Source of the DNA: JACVRW01 sp963733885 | GTDB lineage: Bacteria > Actinomycetota > Thermoleophilia > Solirubrobacterales > Thermoleophilaceae | Length of the DNA stretch: 64,000 nucleotides | Direction of reading: 5' to 3' | NCBI GenBank assembly: GCA_963733885.1 | Contig: CAVTES010000008.1 | Coordinates: 1-64,000, forward strand | Part shown: piece after piece, positions 42,021-50,922 of the stretch | Numbering within the stretch: position 1 is the first letter of the stretch | How the letters are laid out: each line of letters begins with the position of its first letter | The notes under the pieces: generated by a model | Database searches by the model: none | What the model saw: the letters and a program-made list of their open reading frames with translations, nothing else | What the model was told of the DNA's origin: nothing | Translations under genes and position numbers: made by a program

Positions 42021-42458
42021 CTAGTGCGACGAGGAACGGCTCAGTGCGGCTTCGATTCGTTCGAGCCGGCTGTCGACTTGACGGAGTTGCTCCGCCATCG
42101 CAGTCTCGGCATCCGAGGGCTCATGCCGTGAGCGTGACACGAAGGTGCTCGTGATCGAGGCGGTGATGACCGTCAGGAAGGCGATCCCCAAGAGCATGAC
42201 GAGCACCGCGAGGAGCCGTCCGGTGAGATTCGCTGGAACGTTGTCGCCGTACCCGACGGTCGTGACGGTCTGGACGGCCCACCAGAGCCCTGATCCGATC
42301 GACTGAAAGTTCGCGCCGTCGACGAGGGTCATCAGGAGCCCGGCGCCGACGGTGATCAGGGTCGACACCGTGGCGATCACGATGGTGGCGCCACGCGGCG
42401 TGGTCGCGCGAGCCACCGCCTTGTCGAGCCGCCGTTCGAGCCTAGACTCGTCGGCCAT
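42021..42458 (-). CDS. Two-helix potassium channel (ion transport_2 type)
   Basis: 145 residues from the ATG at 42458. Two membrane helices (ATIVIATVSTLITVGAGLLMTLV and LLAVLVMLLGIAFLTVITASI) flank a pore loop with the selectivity filter TVTTVGYGD. A C-terminal coiled coil (AMAEQLRQVDSRLERIEAAL) should assemble the tetramer. There is no RCK domain, so gating is not by nucleotide. The gene sits between integrase fragments, so it may be cargo of an integrated element. An upstream ATG at 42497 would add thirteen residues of improbable sequence. Confidence 0.88.
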   Translation of the reverse strand: MADESRLERRLDKAVARATTPRGATIVIATVSTLITVGAGLLMTLVDGANFQSIGSGLWWAVQTVTTVGYGDNVPANLTGRLLAVLVMLLGIAFLTVITASITSTFVSRSRHEPSDAETAMAEQLRQVDSRLERIEAALSRSSSH

Positions 42459-42527
42459 CCTGCATGGGTTCGGGTTCGCCGGTTCCAGTCCTGCCATCCA
42501 TCCCCGGAGGACAGCCGCTCGGCGACC

Positions 42528-42720
42528 ATGCTCGACACGGTCAAGGTCGAGGACGTCGAGGACCTCGTCCGCGCGATGCGGCAGCGCGGGCTCTCGGCGA
42601 AGTCGATTCAGAACTATGTCGGGACATCGGCGCCATGTATCGCTACAGGAGCCCGTGTTGCGCCGCTTGCCGGTCCACCCCCGAGCGGCTGGACATGCCC
42701 GGCTTACACGTGAGACGGCC
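42528..42720 (+). pseudogene. Second integrase fragment (core-binding domain), frameshifted
   Basis: Residues LDTVKVEDVEDLVRAMRQRG and LSAKSIQNYVG match the core-binding (SAM-like) domain of tyrosine recombinases. After NYVG the expected sequence continues in the +1 frame (DIGAMYRYRSPCCAACR) and then loses similarity. It lies on the strand opposite to the other integrase remnant, so it comes from a separate element or an inversion. Confidence 0.55.
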
Positions 42721-42764
42721 CGCCAAGCACGGGCCGTCGGCGCGGGGCGTGACGAGGCGCTCGG

Positions 42765-44288
42765 CTAGGACGCGCAGGCGGTCCCGTCGGGCGCGTGGCC
42801 GGTGGCATCACAGGGCTGCACCGGCGGCGGCTGCCAGCCCGAGCCATCGAGCAGGCCGAAGACCGCGTGGTCGAGGTCATACAGGCGCCAAACCAAACGG
42901 AACCCGAGTCCCGGCGGAGGCGCGGGCAGCCAGTTGCGCACCTGCGTCGGGTTCGACGGCTTGTCGTGCTGCACGTAGATGTCGATCGACCCGTCGGGAT
43001 TCTTGTGCAGACGTGACCGGTTGTTGATCAGGTAGCGGTTCAACGGGTTGGGGACAAAGAACGAGTCGGTGTCGTACATCGTCAGCGACCAGAACGCCTT
43101 CACCGGGATCGGCAGGCTGCTCGTCGGGATGTGCAGGACATACCGCCTCGATCCGGTGAGCGGAGCCTTGGTGATGTCGACGGCCGCGAACGGGTAGGCC
43201 GCGATGCTTGCCCGCTGGCCACCGACGCCGAGCCGGTCGCCGATCGCGCGCAAGGTGTAGTTCGTGCCCCACGCGCCGAGATCGGTCACGAGGTAGCCGT
43301 TGTGTTTGGCGAACCGCTGAAAGTAGAGCGCCATCGCGTCGGACAAGACCTTGTTCGGCCCCTGCTTGACCGCGTCGCGCAGGCCGCGGAGCGTGTCGGC
43401 GCTCAGCCGCGCCTTCGCCGGACTAAGCCCCGGGCCGACGCCAACCGCCCTGAGCTGGGCGAGGAGCGGCCGATCGGCTGCCGGGGCCGGGAACTTCAGC
43501 ATCTCCTTGCCCAGCGCGGCATAGAACGCGAGTGGATCCTCGCCCGGCTGGGTGCCGGGAATCGTCGCCTCGGTTGACTTCTTGATGATCTTCTTGGGCC
43601 GTGGCGGCTGGTACCGGGTGCCGAACTTCGACAGCGGCGTGATCGAGTATTCGTCCTGGATCCGGCGCACATTGCCGAGATCATGTGGACCACGGAGGTA
43701 CGTGCGGCCGATGACCCAGACCCGGTCATAGCGCGAGTTCACCCGGGTCACGCCGCGCGGCAGCGTGCCATTGAACTTGGGACCCACGACTGCCCAGTTG
43801 CCGCCGCGGGTGACGTTGAAGTCGCCTGCGCCCATCTTCAGATGGGCCGAGGTCATATTGGAGAAATTGTTCGTCCACGGGTCGACAAGCTCGAACTCCC
43901 AGAAGCGGTTCATGATCGGTGGGGCGTGCAGCACCTGTGGTTGCTTACTCAGGTCGAGCCAGGCGATCGAGTAGGGCGTGTCGTTGTTGGGCGCGTTCAC
44001 GGTTCGCTGGTCGGCACCCGCGAGGTTGCGAATGCTGCAGAACCGGTTCACCGGTCCGTGGGCGGTCACGTGATCGCAGACCGTGACGCTCGTGCTGGAC
44101 TTGAAGATGCGCGCGGTATCGAGCAGCGGCACGCCGTACTGGTAGGCCTCGGTGCCGAGCGTCAGGCCGGCGTTGTAGTCAGACGTAGGGTCGGCGGATG
44201 CGACCGGCGCAGCAGGGATGAGCGCTGCCGATGCAGCCAGCGCAACGCCAGCCGCCAGCCGGCGAAGTCGCGAGGTGACTCTCTTCAT
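42765..44288 (-). CDS. Secreted DUF1254/DUF1214 protein
   Basis: 507 residues from the ATG at 44288, preceded by AGGAGAT. A signal peptide covers residues 1-33 (LAAGVALAASAALIPAAPVASA). DUF1254 follows (LGTEAYQYGVPLLDT, APNNDTPYSIAWLDLSKQP, FWEFELVDPWTNNF), and the C-terminal DUF1214 has PVKAFWSLTMYDTDSFFVPN, NRYLINNRS, SIDIYVQHDKP and NWLPAPPPGLGFRLVWRLY. These proteins are exported and of unknown function; a hydrolytic or nucleotide-sugar role has been speculated. The gene borders the sulfatase/integrase scar, and DUF1254 genes often lie near sulfatases. An upstream start would place the signal peptide internally. Confidence 0.88.
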   Translation of the reverse strand: MKRVTSRLRRLAAGVALAASAALIPAAPVASADPTSDYNAGLTLGTEAYQYGVPLLDTARIFKSSTSVTVCDHVTAHGPVNRFCSIRNLAGADQRTVNAPNNDTPYSIAWLDLSKQPQVLHAPPIMNRFWEFELVDPWTNNFSNMTSAHLKMGAGDFNVTRGGNWAVVGPKFNGTLPRGVTRVNSRYDRVWVIGRTYLRGPHDLGNVRRIQDEYSITPLSKFGTRYQPPRPKKIIKKSTEATIPGTQPGEDPLAFYAALGKEMLKFPAPAADRPLLAQLRAVGVGPGLSPAKARLSADTLRGLRDAVKQGPNKVLSDAMALYFQRFAKHNGYLVTDLGAWGTNYTLRAIGDRLGVGGQRASIAAYPFAAVDITKAPLTGSRRYVLHIPTSSLPIPVKAFWSLTMYDTDSFFVPNPLNRYLINNRSRLHKNPDGSIDIYVQHDKPSNPTQVRNWLPAPPPGLGFRLVWRLYDLDHAVFGLLDGSGWQPPPVQPCDATGHAPDGTACAS

Positions 44289-44579
44289 GGCGGATGAATC
44301 TCCTGGCGTGTGGTAAACGGTCCCACAAAAGCCAGGTCCGCACCGCGGCTCGTGCTCATCGGTTCCCAACGAGCGATCCGACCGCGACTATGCGATTACT
44401 ACAAACATGCCCGCGGTCACCGCTCGCAGGCTCGATACCCGTGTGTCGGTCAGCTGTTCTGATTGCGGACAAGGTGCGCGAGCGCGAGTGCGACGCGGAG
44501 TTCCAGCGTCCGTTGGTCGACGCTGCGCTCGAGGATCTCCTCTGCCTGTTTGATGTGGAAGCGCGCCCGCGATCGACGA

Positions 44580-44876
44580 TTAGGACACGCAATCACCGGG
44601 ACCGGCGGCGGCCGGCGCTGACGCGTCACGCTCGACCTGCTGGGCGGCCCGCTCCTCGCGGCCGAGCGCATCGACGAATGCGATGTAGAGCTCCTGCCGG
44701 TCGCGCGAGTTGGCGGCGCACCACGCCTTGTAGGCGCTCACCACGTGGTTGGCGGCATCTCGCCATTCCCGGAGGTGCTCGTCTCGCATTCCCGTCGGGT
44801 CGCCGGCCTGAGCGCGAGGCGACAGCTCGAGGCCCGGAGCGACGGCTGACGACGATTTCGATCTCCGCTCGAACAT
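44580..44876 (-). CDS. Small uncharacterised protein (REWRDA family), copy 1
   Basis: 98 residues. The core HLREWRDAANHVVSAYKAWC, AANSRDRQELYIAFVDALGR, EERAAQQVER matches a second protein encoded at 47741-47962 nearly residue for residue in pattern. It is helical and soluble with one conserved Cys. TACGCT lies exactly 7 nt before the ATG at 44876, supporting that start over the internal ATG at 44789. I know no function; the duplicate 3 kb away suggests the family is maintained in this genome. Confidence 0.6.
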   Translation of the reverse strand: MFERRSKSSSAVAPGLELSPRAQAGDPTGMRDEHLREWRDAANHVVSAYKAWCAANSRDRQELYIAFVDALGREERAAQQVERDASAPAAAGPGDCVS

Positions 44877-44883
44877 ACCGCCC

Positions 44884-44889
44884 AGCGTA
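44884..44889 (-). promoter_or_regulatory. -10 element for leaderless gene at 44876
   Basis: TACGCT on the minus strand followed by 7 nt and the ATG. Same geometry as at 47970-47975. Confidence 0.45.
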
Positions 44890-45088
44890 AGAGCGGCGGT
44901 CACGACCATCATCGTCCCGATCGGATGATTCTGGCGGGCGCCGCGCCATTTCACTCGATTTGGACGAAGCGTCGTGGGGCGACTGGATCGCATCGGGCGA
45001 GATCCGTGTGGTTAGCCCAGGCGAAGGGACCTGAATTACCTCGACACCCCCACGATCACCGCCGCGGAAGCCGAAGTCGTCCGCGTGG

Positions 45089-47155
45089 CTATTCGCCCTC
45101 GTGGGCGTGGCTGGCGCGCCGGTCCTTGTTGTCGACCGGCAGGGCGTACTTGGACGGCTTGGTCGGCACGACCGGGTTCTCGATCTCGCGCAGGCGCGAG
45201 ATGAGGTCGGACCACTGGCCGGGCTCGAGCACGGCGAGCGCCTGCTTGCCGAGCTTCTTGTTGGCGCCGAACATCGGCTGGAAGCCGACGTGGATGTGGT
45301 CGTGGTGGTCGGCCATCGCGAAGGTCGCGCCGCCGATCTCGAACAGCGAGATGATCTGGGCGGGCGCCATCGTGCCCTGGAGCTGCATCAGCCTGCGCAC
45401 CGCCTGCTCGGTCACGCCGCCCGGCTCCTGGTGGCCGATCACGGGGATCCCGTTGATCGTCGCGATGTCGACGGCGTTTCCGGAGGAGTGGTGGGAGACG
45501 TTGCCCGAGCTGGTGTAGAAGCCGTGCCCGCACTTGAGCGACGTGACGCCCGGCTTGAGCCCCGACTCGGCCAGGTAGGCGAGCGTGGCGAGCACGCGCC
45601 GGTCGACCTGACCCGAACGGACGTCGTCGCGCCCGCAGTCGTAGATCTCGATGCGCTCGTCGGAGAGCACGCGCTGCTCGAGCAGCGGCTTCGGCAGCAG
45701 CAGGATCTGGCCGATCGACATCGCGCCCGCCTCGTCCTCGCCGTAGAGCACGTTGCGCCCGGACGCGCGATAGACCGCGGTCGCCTCGAGCAGCTTCCAG
45801 CCGTCGAGGATCGGCTTCGGATCGATCCTGGGTGCGCCCCGGCCGGCGGGCCGGATCGAGAAGTCGAGATGCGCGGCCTTGCCCGCGACGGTCTGGCCGA
45901 CACGGCCGATGATCGTCCCGCCGATCACCCGCGCGCCCTTCCTGAGCGCGCGCAGCCGGACCTTGCTCGGATCGAGGCCGAACGGGCGCGAGAAGAAGTT
46001 CTTGTAGGTCTCGAACTTGCCGCCCTTGCGTGCCAGGGCCTCCAGCTGCTGCTCGAGACCGCCTGCTTCGCGCGCTCCGGGGAGACCCGGGTGGGCGAAC
46101 AGCCGCTGCTTGACGGGCGCCGAGGGCCGGCTCAGGTCCTGCGACTCGATCGACGCGCCGCGGTCACGCTCGGGTGCCGTGTCGGAGTCGTCGAGCTGGC
46201 GGCCCGCCGAGGCGGGGCAGGCTGGGCTGGGGATCGCCGGAGTCGTCGCCGTGGGCCTTGACGGCCTTGGCCGTCCGGTCGAGGCGGGCATCCGAGTCGC
46301 TCTTCGGCACCGGGTAGTACTTCGACACGCCGCCCAGGTGGCGCGTAGCGTGTAGCGGTTTCCGTAGACGTCCTGGAGGACCAGGAAGCGGCCGAGCTTC
46401 TTCGAGCGCCCGACCTGCTTGACGACGCCGTCGTTCACTGCCACGACCGGGGCGCCCTTCTTGGAGTAGATGTCGATCGAGCGGCGATCATCGCTCGACT
46501 CGATCACGTTGGCGGCGTTCTCGCCGCGCCGGACCCGCTTGAGGAGCTCCTGCTCCGCGAGGTCGTCGGCATACGTCGCGCGCGCGTAGACGGGGAAGCG
46601 GCCTTCGGTGAGCCCGGTCAGCGAGCCGATCAGGTCGGCCGGCACGCCGGCGATCAGACGGGCCCGCAGCAGCACCGAGTCGACGTACCAGTCGGCGTGG
46701 TTGTAGGCCCAGATCGCCGCCCGCACGTCGTTCTCGTAGTTGGCCGCCTTCAGGTAGCGCGCCGCGGCGAAGATCGCGTCGACCGGGTTGTACGGGTCCT
46801 TGCGGCCGTCCTTGTTGGCGTCCGTGCCATACGCCTTCCAGGTCGCCGGCATGAACTGCATCCAGCCAAGCGCGCCCGCCGAGGACACGTTCAGGTTGCG
46901 GCCGTAGTCGGTCTCGATCTCGTTGATCGCCGCCAGCACCTCCCAGCGGATCCCGTACTCGATCCCCGCCGCCTGGTAGATCGGCAAAAGAAACGGCGGC
47001 ACCCGGAACTTGCGGATGATGAAGTTCGGAACACCGGTGGCCGTCGAGGGACCCGGCAGCACGTCGATGAAGCCGGGGTTGCTGGGGGTGGGCGTGCCGT
47101 CCTCGTTGCGGAGCGGCTCCCTACGCCCACGGCGGCGCTCCGCGCGAACCCTCAT
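45089..47155 (-). CDS. Secreted lytic transglycosylase / M23-like protein, main part (disrupted frame)
   Basis: About 688 codons. Residues ~60-170 form an SLT transglycosylase domain (EVLAAINEIETDYGRNL, SSAGALGWMQFMPATW, NPVDAIFAAARYL, AIWAYNHADWYVDSV). An M23-like domain starts at SIDIYSKKGAPVVAVNDGVVKQ and YGNRYT, but then reads out of frame between about 46349 and 46200. In the alternative frame that stretch gives HLGGVSKYYPVPKSDSDARL, as expected. Two extra C residues near 46349 and 46341 and one near 46200 restore the frame. The C-terminal half (TSLKCGHGFYTSSGNVSHHS, HHDHIHVGFQP) is intact. The signal peptide is encoded in the overlapping upstream frame, implying a fourth shift near 47140. 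Confidence 0.7.
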   Translation of the reverse strand: MRVRAERRRGRREPLRNEDGTPTPSNPGFIDVLPGPSTATGVPNFIIRKFRVPPFLLPIYQAAGIEYGIRWEVLAAINEIETDYGRNLNVSSAGALGWMQFMPATWKAYGTDANKDGRKDPYNPVDAIFAAARYLKAANYENDVRAAIWAYNHADWYVDSVLLRARLIAGVPADLIGSLTGLTEGRFPVYARATYADDLAEQELLKRVRRGENAANVIESSDDRRSIDIYSKKGAPVVAVNDGVVKQVGRSKKLGRFLVLQDVYGNRYTLRATWAACRSTTRCRRATRMPASTGRPRPSRPTATTPAIPSPACPASAGRQLDDSDTAPERDRGASIESQDLSRPSAPVKQRLFAHPGLPGAREAGGLEQQLEALARKGGKFETYKNFFSRPFGLDPSKVRLRALRKGARVIGGTIIGRVGQTVAGKAAHLDFSIRPAGRGAPRIDPKPILDGWKLLEATAVYRASGRNVLYGEDEAGAMSIGQILLLPKPLLEQRVLSDERIEIYDCGRDDVRSGQVDRRVLATLAYLAESGLKPGVTSLKCGHGFYTSSGNVSHHSSGNAVDIATINGIPVIGHQEPGGVTEQAVRRLMQLQGTMAPAQIISLFEIGGATFAMADHHDHIHVGFQPMFGANKKLGKQALAVLEPGQWSDLISRLREIENPVVPTKPSKYALPVDNKDRRASHAHEGE

Positions 47156-47654
47156 CCTCGGGATGAGCCTTTCTCATCCTCTTCTTGACCTCGCCGGTCA
47201 GCGTGCCTCGCTTGTCGGACCCCACGCGTTCAATGATCCGGCCGGGCCGCGTACGCTCCCTCGGCGAGCTGCCGCCCGTGCCCGGGCCGGTGCCGGGCTC
47301 CTCCGGCGCGGGCGCGGGCCCCGGCTGCGGCGTCGCAGGCGCCGGTCCCGGGGCCGGCGTCGGTTCCGGCGCGGGCGTCGTCTCGGCAGGAGGTGGTAGC
47401 TCGGTCGCCGGCGTGGTCGGCGTCTCCGCGGGAGTGGGGGGCTCAGTGGTGGTCGGCGGCGGCACGATCGGACCGGGGAGCTCCATGTCGGCGGGGTCCG
47501 TGCCGGGCGGCACGTCCACCGGGACGATCTCCCCGGTCGGGAGCTGTACCCACACCACCTCCTGCTGCGCGGCAACAGGGATGGTGAACGCGGTGAAGGT
47601 CGCCGCCACCAGAACCCCTGCGGCAAGCAGCACAATGAGAAGCCGCGTCTTCAT
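47121..47654 (-). CDS. N-terminal part of the secreted transglycosylase (signal peptide and Pro-rich linker)
   Basis: 177 codons. A signal peptide (MKTRLLIVLLAAGVLVAATF, cleavage near VAAQQ) is followed by PTGEIVPVDVPPGTDPADME and a long Pro/Thr/Ala-rich linker typical of wall-spanning proteins, then a basic stretch KKRMRKAHP. The frame then ends in GAPPWA, while the continuation expected after the basic linker (RRRGRREPLRNEDGTPTPSN) is in the next frame. I read this as the beginning of the same gene as 45089-47155, separated by a single indel; a stand-alone secreted Pro-rich protein is the alternative. Confidence 0.65.
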   Translation of the reverse strand: MKTRLLIVLLAAGVLVAATFTAFTIPVAAQQEVVWVQLPTGEIVPVDVPPGTDPADMELPGPIVPPPTTTEPPTPAETPTTPATELPPPAETTPAPEPTPAPGPAPATPQPGPAPAPEEPGTGPGTGGSSPRERTRPGRIIERVGSDKRGTLTGEVKKRMRKAHPEDEGSRGAPPWA

Positions 47655-47740
47655 CCGTGCTGGGTTCGGCCCTGCCCGCCGGCATGCCCCGGCCGGCGAA
47701 CGTAGTTCGTTGAGGGTCTCGTCGTCAGCCTCGGCGTCGC

Positions 47741-47962
47741 CTACGTTCTCGGCAGCCGCCGGTCCACAGGAACTTTGGCGCGCTCAACCTGACACGCTGC
47801 TTCCTCCTCCCGGCGGAGCGCGGCCAGGAAGGACACGTGCAGCTCGTGGCGATCGCTCCGGGTGGCGGCACACCAGGCACTGTAGGCGCGCAGGACGCGA
47901 TCGCCGGCGTCCCGCCACTCGCGTATGCGCTCGGCGCGCAGGTCCACCGACTCGCCGGCCAT
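47741..47962 (-). CDS. Small uncharacterised protein (REWRDA family), copy 2
   Basis: 73 residues. IREWRDAGDRVLRAYSAWCA, ATRSDRHELHVSFLAALRR, EEEAACQVER parallels copy 1 at 44580-44876. Helical with two cysteines, no signal. TAGGCT exactly 7 nt upstream of the ATG indicates a leaderless message. The two copies flank the broken transglycosylase gene on the same strand. Function unknown. Confidence 0.6.
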   Translation of the reverse strand: MAGESVDLRAERIREWRDAGDRVLRAYSAWCAATRSDRHELHVSFLAALRREEEAACQVERAKVPVDRRLPRT

Positions 47963-47969
47963 GCGAGCG

Positions 47970-47975
47970 AGCCTA
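47970..47975 (-). promoter_or_regulatory. -10 element for leaderless gene at 47962
   Basis: TAGGCT on the minus strand, 7 nt before the ATG; the same hexamer and spacing as at the SRP RNA gene. Confidence 0.5.
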
Positions 47976-48111
47976 CGCCGCCGAGCCGCGCCGCTCATCA
48001 TCCGAAGTGGATGATCTACGGCGCTGATCGGTTGCGTTTGCAACATTTTCACACCGAGGGGGGCCAGAGACCTAGACTTCCACCCTGGCCCAAGCAAGGG
48101 ATCCGAGAGAC

Positions 48112-50424
48112 TTGTCGACCCGGCTCCGACAATCCGGCCTAGGCCGGGTGGGATCAGCACCGAAGCCCAGGGCACCCCCAGGGAGCCTGGATGCTGCACC
48201 GACCTGGGCGCCGCCCTTCGAGCTGCTCGAATCGAAGCTGCTTCCGCCGCTGGGCCCCAGGGGGTCCGTGTCGCGCGGAGAGCTGATCAGCTCGCTGGAA
48301 GGCTCGCGCGCGCCTCCGCTCGTTCTCCTGTCCGCCGGCCCCGGCTGGGGCAAGACGACTCTCCTCGCTCAATGGGCCTCCCGGTCGCAGCGACCGTTCG
48401 CGTGGGTATCCGTCGACGAAAGGGACAACGATCCGATCGTCCTGCTGACCTATGTCGCGGTGGCGCTCGACCGCGTCTCGCGGCTCGACCCGAGCGTGTT
48501 CGACGCGCTGGCGTTGGCCGGCGTGTCGGTCGAGGCGATGGTCGTGCCGCGTTTGGGAGCGGCCCTGGCGAAGATGAGCGAGCAGGTCGTCCTGGTCCTG
48601 GACGACCTTCACCTACTCGATAACCCGGCCTCCCTCGACGCCATCGAAGCACTCACCCGACACGTCTCGGAGGGGTCGCAGATGGCCCTCTCGGCGCGAG
48701 GCCGAGCCGCGCTCCCGCTGGCAGCGTTGCGGACGCGGGGCCTGGCGCTGGAGATCGGGCCGGACGACCTGCGCATGGACGAAACGGAGGCGCGCCAGCT
48801 GCTGAGCGCGGCCGGCGTGGACCTGCCGGATGTCGACGTCGCCGAGCTCACCGAGCACACAGAGGGTTGGCCCGCAGGCCTCTACCTCGCCGTGCTGTCG
48901 ATCAGGGCCCGGGGACTCAAGGCCAAGGGCGCGGCGACGTTCTCGGGGAGCGACCGGCTCGTGTCCGACTACCTGAGGTCGGAGTTGCTCGCCCACCTGG
49001 ATGCGGACGATCTTCGCTTCCTCACGCGTACCGCCGTTCTCGAGGAGATGTCCGGGCCGCTCTGCGATGAGGTACTCGAGGTGAGTGGCTCCGCGGCGAT
49101 TCTGGAGTCGTACGCACGCTCCAACCTGTTTCTCGTCCCGCTGGACGCCAACGGGGAGCGGTACCGCTACCACCATCTGTTTCAGGAGCTACTTCAGCGG
49201 GAGCTGACGCTAGCCGAGCCGGACCTCATACCCGAGTTGCTCACGCGCGCATCCGTATGGTGTGAGGCGAACGGGCAGTTGGAGACGGCCATCCGCTACG
49301 CCCAGGAGGCCGGCGACGTCGACCGGGTGGCACGGTTGGTCGAGCTTTTCGGTGTCTTCGCCTACCAAAGCGGTCGCGCGGCGACGGCCGAGCGCTGGTT
49401 CGACTGGCTGGAAGCGCACGGGGCATTCGACCGGAACGGAGTGCTCGCCGTGCTCGGCGCGATCCTCGCTACGGTGTGGGGCCGGCCTCAACAGGCGGAC
49501 CGTTGGGCCGAGGCGGCCGAACACGCGGGCTACGACGGCACCCTGCCTGACGGCAGCCCTTCGATCGACTCCTGGCTGGCCGTGCTGCGTGGCCAGCGTT
49601 GTCACGGGGGGGTGGCGAGGATGCGCGCAGATGGGGAGCTCGCGGTCCGAACGCTCGCCCGTGGGAGCTTCCTCCGCCCGAATGCCGTGCTGGTACTCGC
49701 GCTGTCGCAGTGGTTTGCCGGCGACGTCGACCAGGCCGACGACCTGCTCGCCGACGCTGTCGAGGAGGGCCTCGAGCTGGGACAGCACGAGTTGGCGGTA
49801 GTTGCGCTCGGCGAGCGCGCCGTGCTCGCGATCGGACGAGGGGGATGGGTCGAGGCCGAGGAGTTCGCCCAGCGGGCGCTGTCAGTCGCCCGCCGTGCGC
49901 GGATGGACGAGTACCCCACCAGCGCATTCGTCTGCGCGCTGGCGGCCCGCGTCGCGCTCCACCGCGGCGACGTCCAGCGTGCGCACGAGCTCCTCGCCCG
50001 GGCGCAGCGCCTGCGGCTGCGGCTCACCTACGCGCTGCCGTCCCTCGCCATCCAGACCCGCCTGGAGCTTGCCCGGGCCTACCTGACGATCGCCGATGCC
50101 GGCGGCGCCGAAACGATGCTGCGCGAGATCGACGCCGTGTTGCGCCGACAACCAGACCTCGGCACGCTCCGCTCAGAGGTGGACGAGCTGCGCGCGAGCC
50201 TGAAGACAATGCGCGCAGACGCCCCCGGAGCCTCAACGCTGACCGAGGCGGAGCTACGCCTGCTCCCCTACCTCACCACCCACCTCACCTTCCGCGAGAT
50301 CGGCGAGCGCCTCTACGTATCGCACAACACCGTCCGATCACAGGCGATGGCCGTCTACCGCAAGCTCAACGCCACCTCCCGCAACGGCGCGGTCGAACGC
50401 GCCCACGAGCTCGGACTGCTCTAA
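48112..50424 (+). CDS. LuxR-family MalT-like (LAL) transcriptional activator
   Basis: 770 residues, TTG start. Walker A AGPGWGKTT near residue 75 and Walker B VVLVLDDLHLL near 160 form the STAND ATPase. HTEGWPAGLYLAVLSI and YRYHHLFQELL are typical of MalT relatives, and a TPR-like helical sensor region spans ~370-690. The C-terminal LuxR helix-turn-helix is LTEAELRLLPYLTTHLTFREI followed by VSHNTVRSQAMAVYRKL. LALs become active when an inducer binds the sensor region. It is the first gene of a block including a sulfatase and its maturase, which it may control. Confidence 0.9.
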   Translation: MSTRLRQSGLGRVGSAPKPRAPPGSLDAAPTWAPPFELLESKLLPPLGPRGSVSRGELISSLEGSRAPPLVLLSAGPGWGKTTLLAQWASRSQRPFAWVSVDERDNDPIVLLTYVAVALDRVSRLDPSVFDALALAGVSVEAMVVPRLGAALAKMSEQVVLVLDDLHLLDNPASLDAIEALTRHVSEGSQMALSARGRAALPLAALRTRGLALEIGPDDLRMDETEARQLLSAAGVDLPDVDVAELTEHTEGWPAGLYLAVLSIRARGLKAKGAATFSGSDRLVSDYLRSELLAHLDADDLRFLTRTAVLEEMSGPLCDEVLEVSGSAAILESYARSNLFLVPLDANGERYRYHHLFQELLQRELTLAEPDLIPELLTRASVWCEANGQLETAIRYAQEAGDVDRVARLVELFGVFAYQSGRAATAERWFDWLEAHGAFDRNGVLAVLGAILATVWGRPQQADRWAEAAEHAGYDGTLPDGSPSIDSWLAVLRGQRCHGGVARMRADGELAVRTLARGSFLRPNAVLVLALSQWFAGDVDQADDLLADAVEEGLELGQHELAVVALGERAVLAIGRGGWVEAEEFAQRALSVARRARMDEYPTSAFVCALAARVALHRGDVQRAHELLARAQRLRLRLTYALPSLAIQTRLELARAYLTIADAGGAETMLREIDAVLRRQPDLGTLRSEVDELRASLKTMRADAPGASTLTEAELRLLPYLTTHLTFREIGERLYVSHNTVRSQAMAVYRKLNATSRNGAVERAHELGLL

Positions 50425-50565
50425 GCCAAGGCCGGCACCCGGCGGACTTTCATGCAATTTGCATGATGACGTGGCCGCGCCGCGGGTGTGAAGTGCGCGA
50501 TGGCCGCTCGCACGATTGCGGACCGTCCCGGGATCTGACCTCCCGGAATGGGCGCCGAGGAGGAC

Positions 50566-50922
50566 ATGGCCACATACAAAGACACGCTGCGCAGCCTGGC
50601 GCTGAACGACGAGGGCTTCCTGGAAGAGGTGCTCGGCATGGGCCACGACACGGTCGAGGTCTCCCGGCTGGACAAGAAAACGCACGCCCTGGTCCGACTC
50701 GGGGCCGCTTTCGCCATCGACGCGGCGCCGAGCTCTTATCAGTCGACCATCGACATGGCGCTCGCCGCCGGTGCCAACGTCGACGAGATCGTCGGGACCC
50801 TGATCGCGGTGGCTCCGACCGTCGGCGTCGCGCGCGTGGTCTCGGCCGCGCCCGAGCTGGCGCTGGCGCTCGGCTACGACGTCGAAGCGGCGTTAGAGCG
50901 GCCGGAGGGCGACGAGCAATGA
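50566..50922 (+). CDS. Carboxymuconolactone decarboxylase (CMD/AhpD-like) family protein
   Basis: 118 residues from the ATG at 50566 with GAGGAGG just upstream. The helical pattern DKKTHALVRLGAAFAIDAAP, SYQSTIDMALAAGANVDEIV, GTLIAVAPTVGVARVVSAAP matches the CMD fold. The CxxC redox pair of AhpD is absent, so peroxidase-cofactor chemistry is not expected. Small CMD proteins of this sort are frequent next to LAL regulators and sulfatases in actinobacteria, in my recollection, but their role is unknown. Its stop overlaps a small downstream frame. Confidence 0.82.
   Translation: MATYKDTLRSLALNDEGFLEEVLGMGHDTVEVSRLDKKTHALVRLGAAFAIDAAPSSYQSTIDMALAAGANVDEIVGTLIAVAPTVGVARVVSAAPELALALGYDVEAALERPEGDEQ

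Noticed and set aside
42462..42500. tRNA 3'-end-like sequence (GGTTC...CCTGCCATCC) just before the second integrase fragment
   Set aside because: The T-stem has a mismatch and no matching acceptor or anticodon arm lies upstream. It could be an attachment-site remnant but cannot be called a tRNA.
44400..44440. T-arm-like CAGGCTCGATACCCGTG segment
   Set aside because: Stem pairing is poor and no other tRNA arm is present.
44289..44579. Minus-strand frames upstream of the DUF1254 gene, including one ending HIKQAEEILERSVDQRTLEL
   Set aside because: Short, with changing composition and no domain; possibly a gene fossil, not supportable as a gene.
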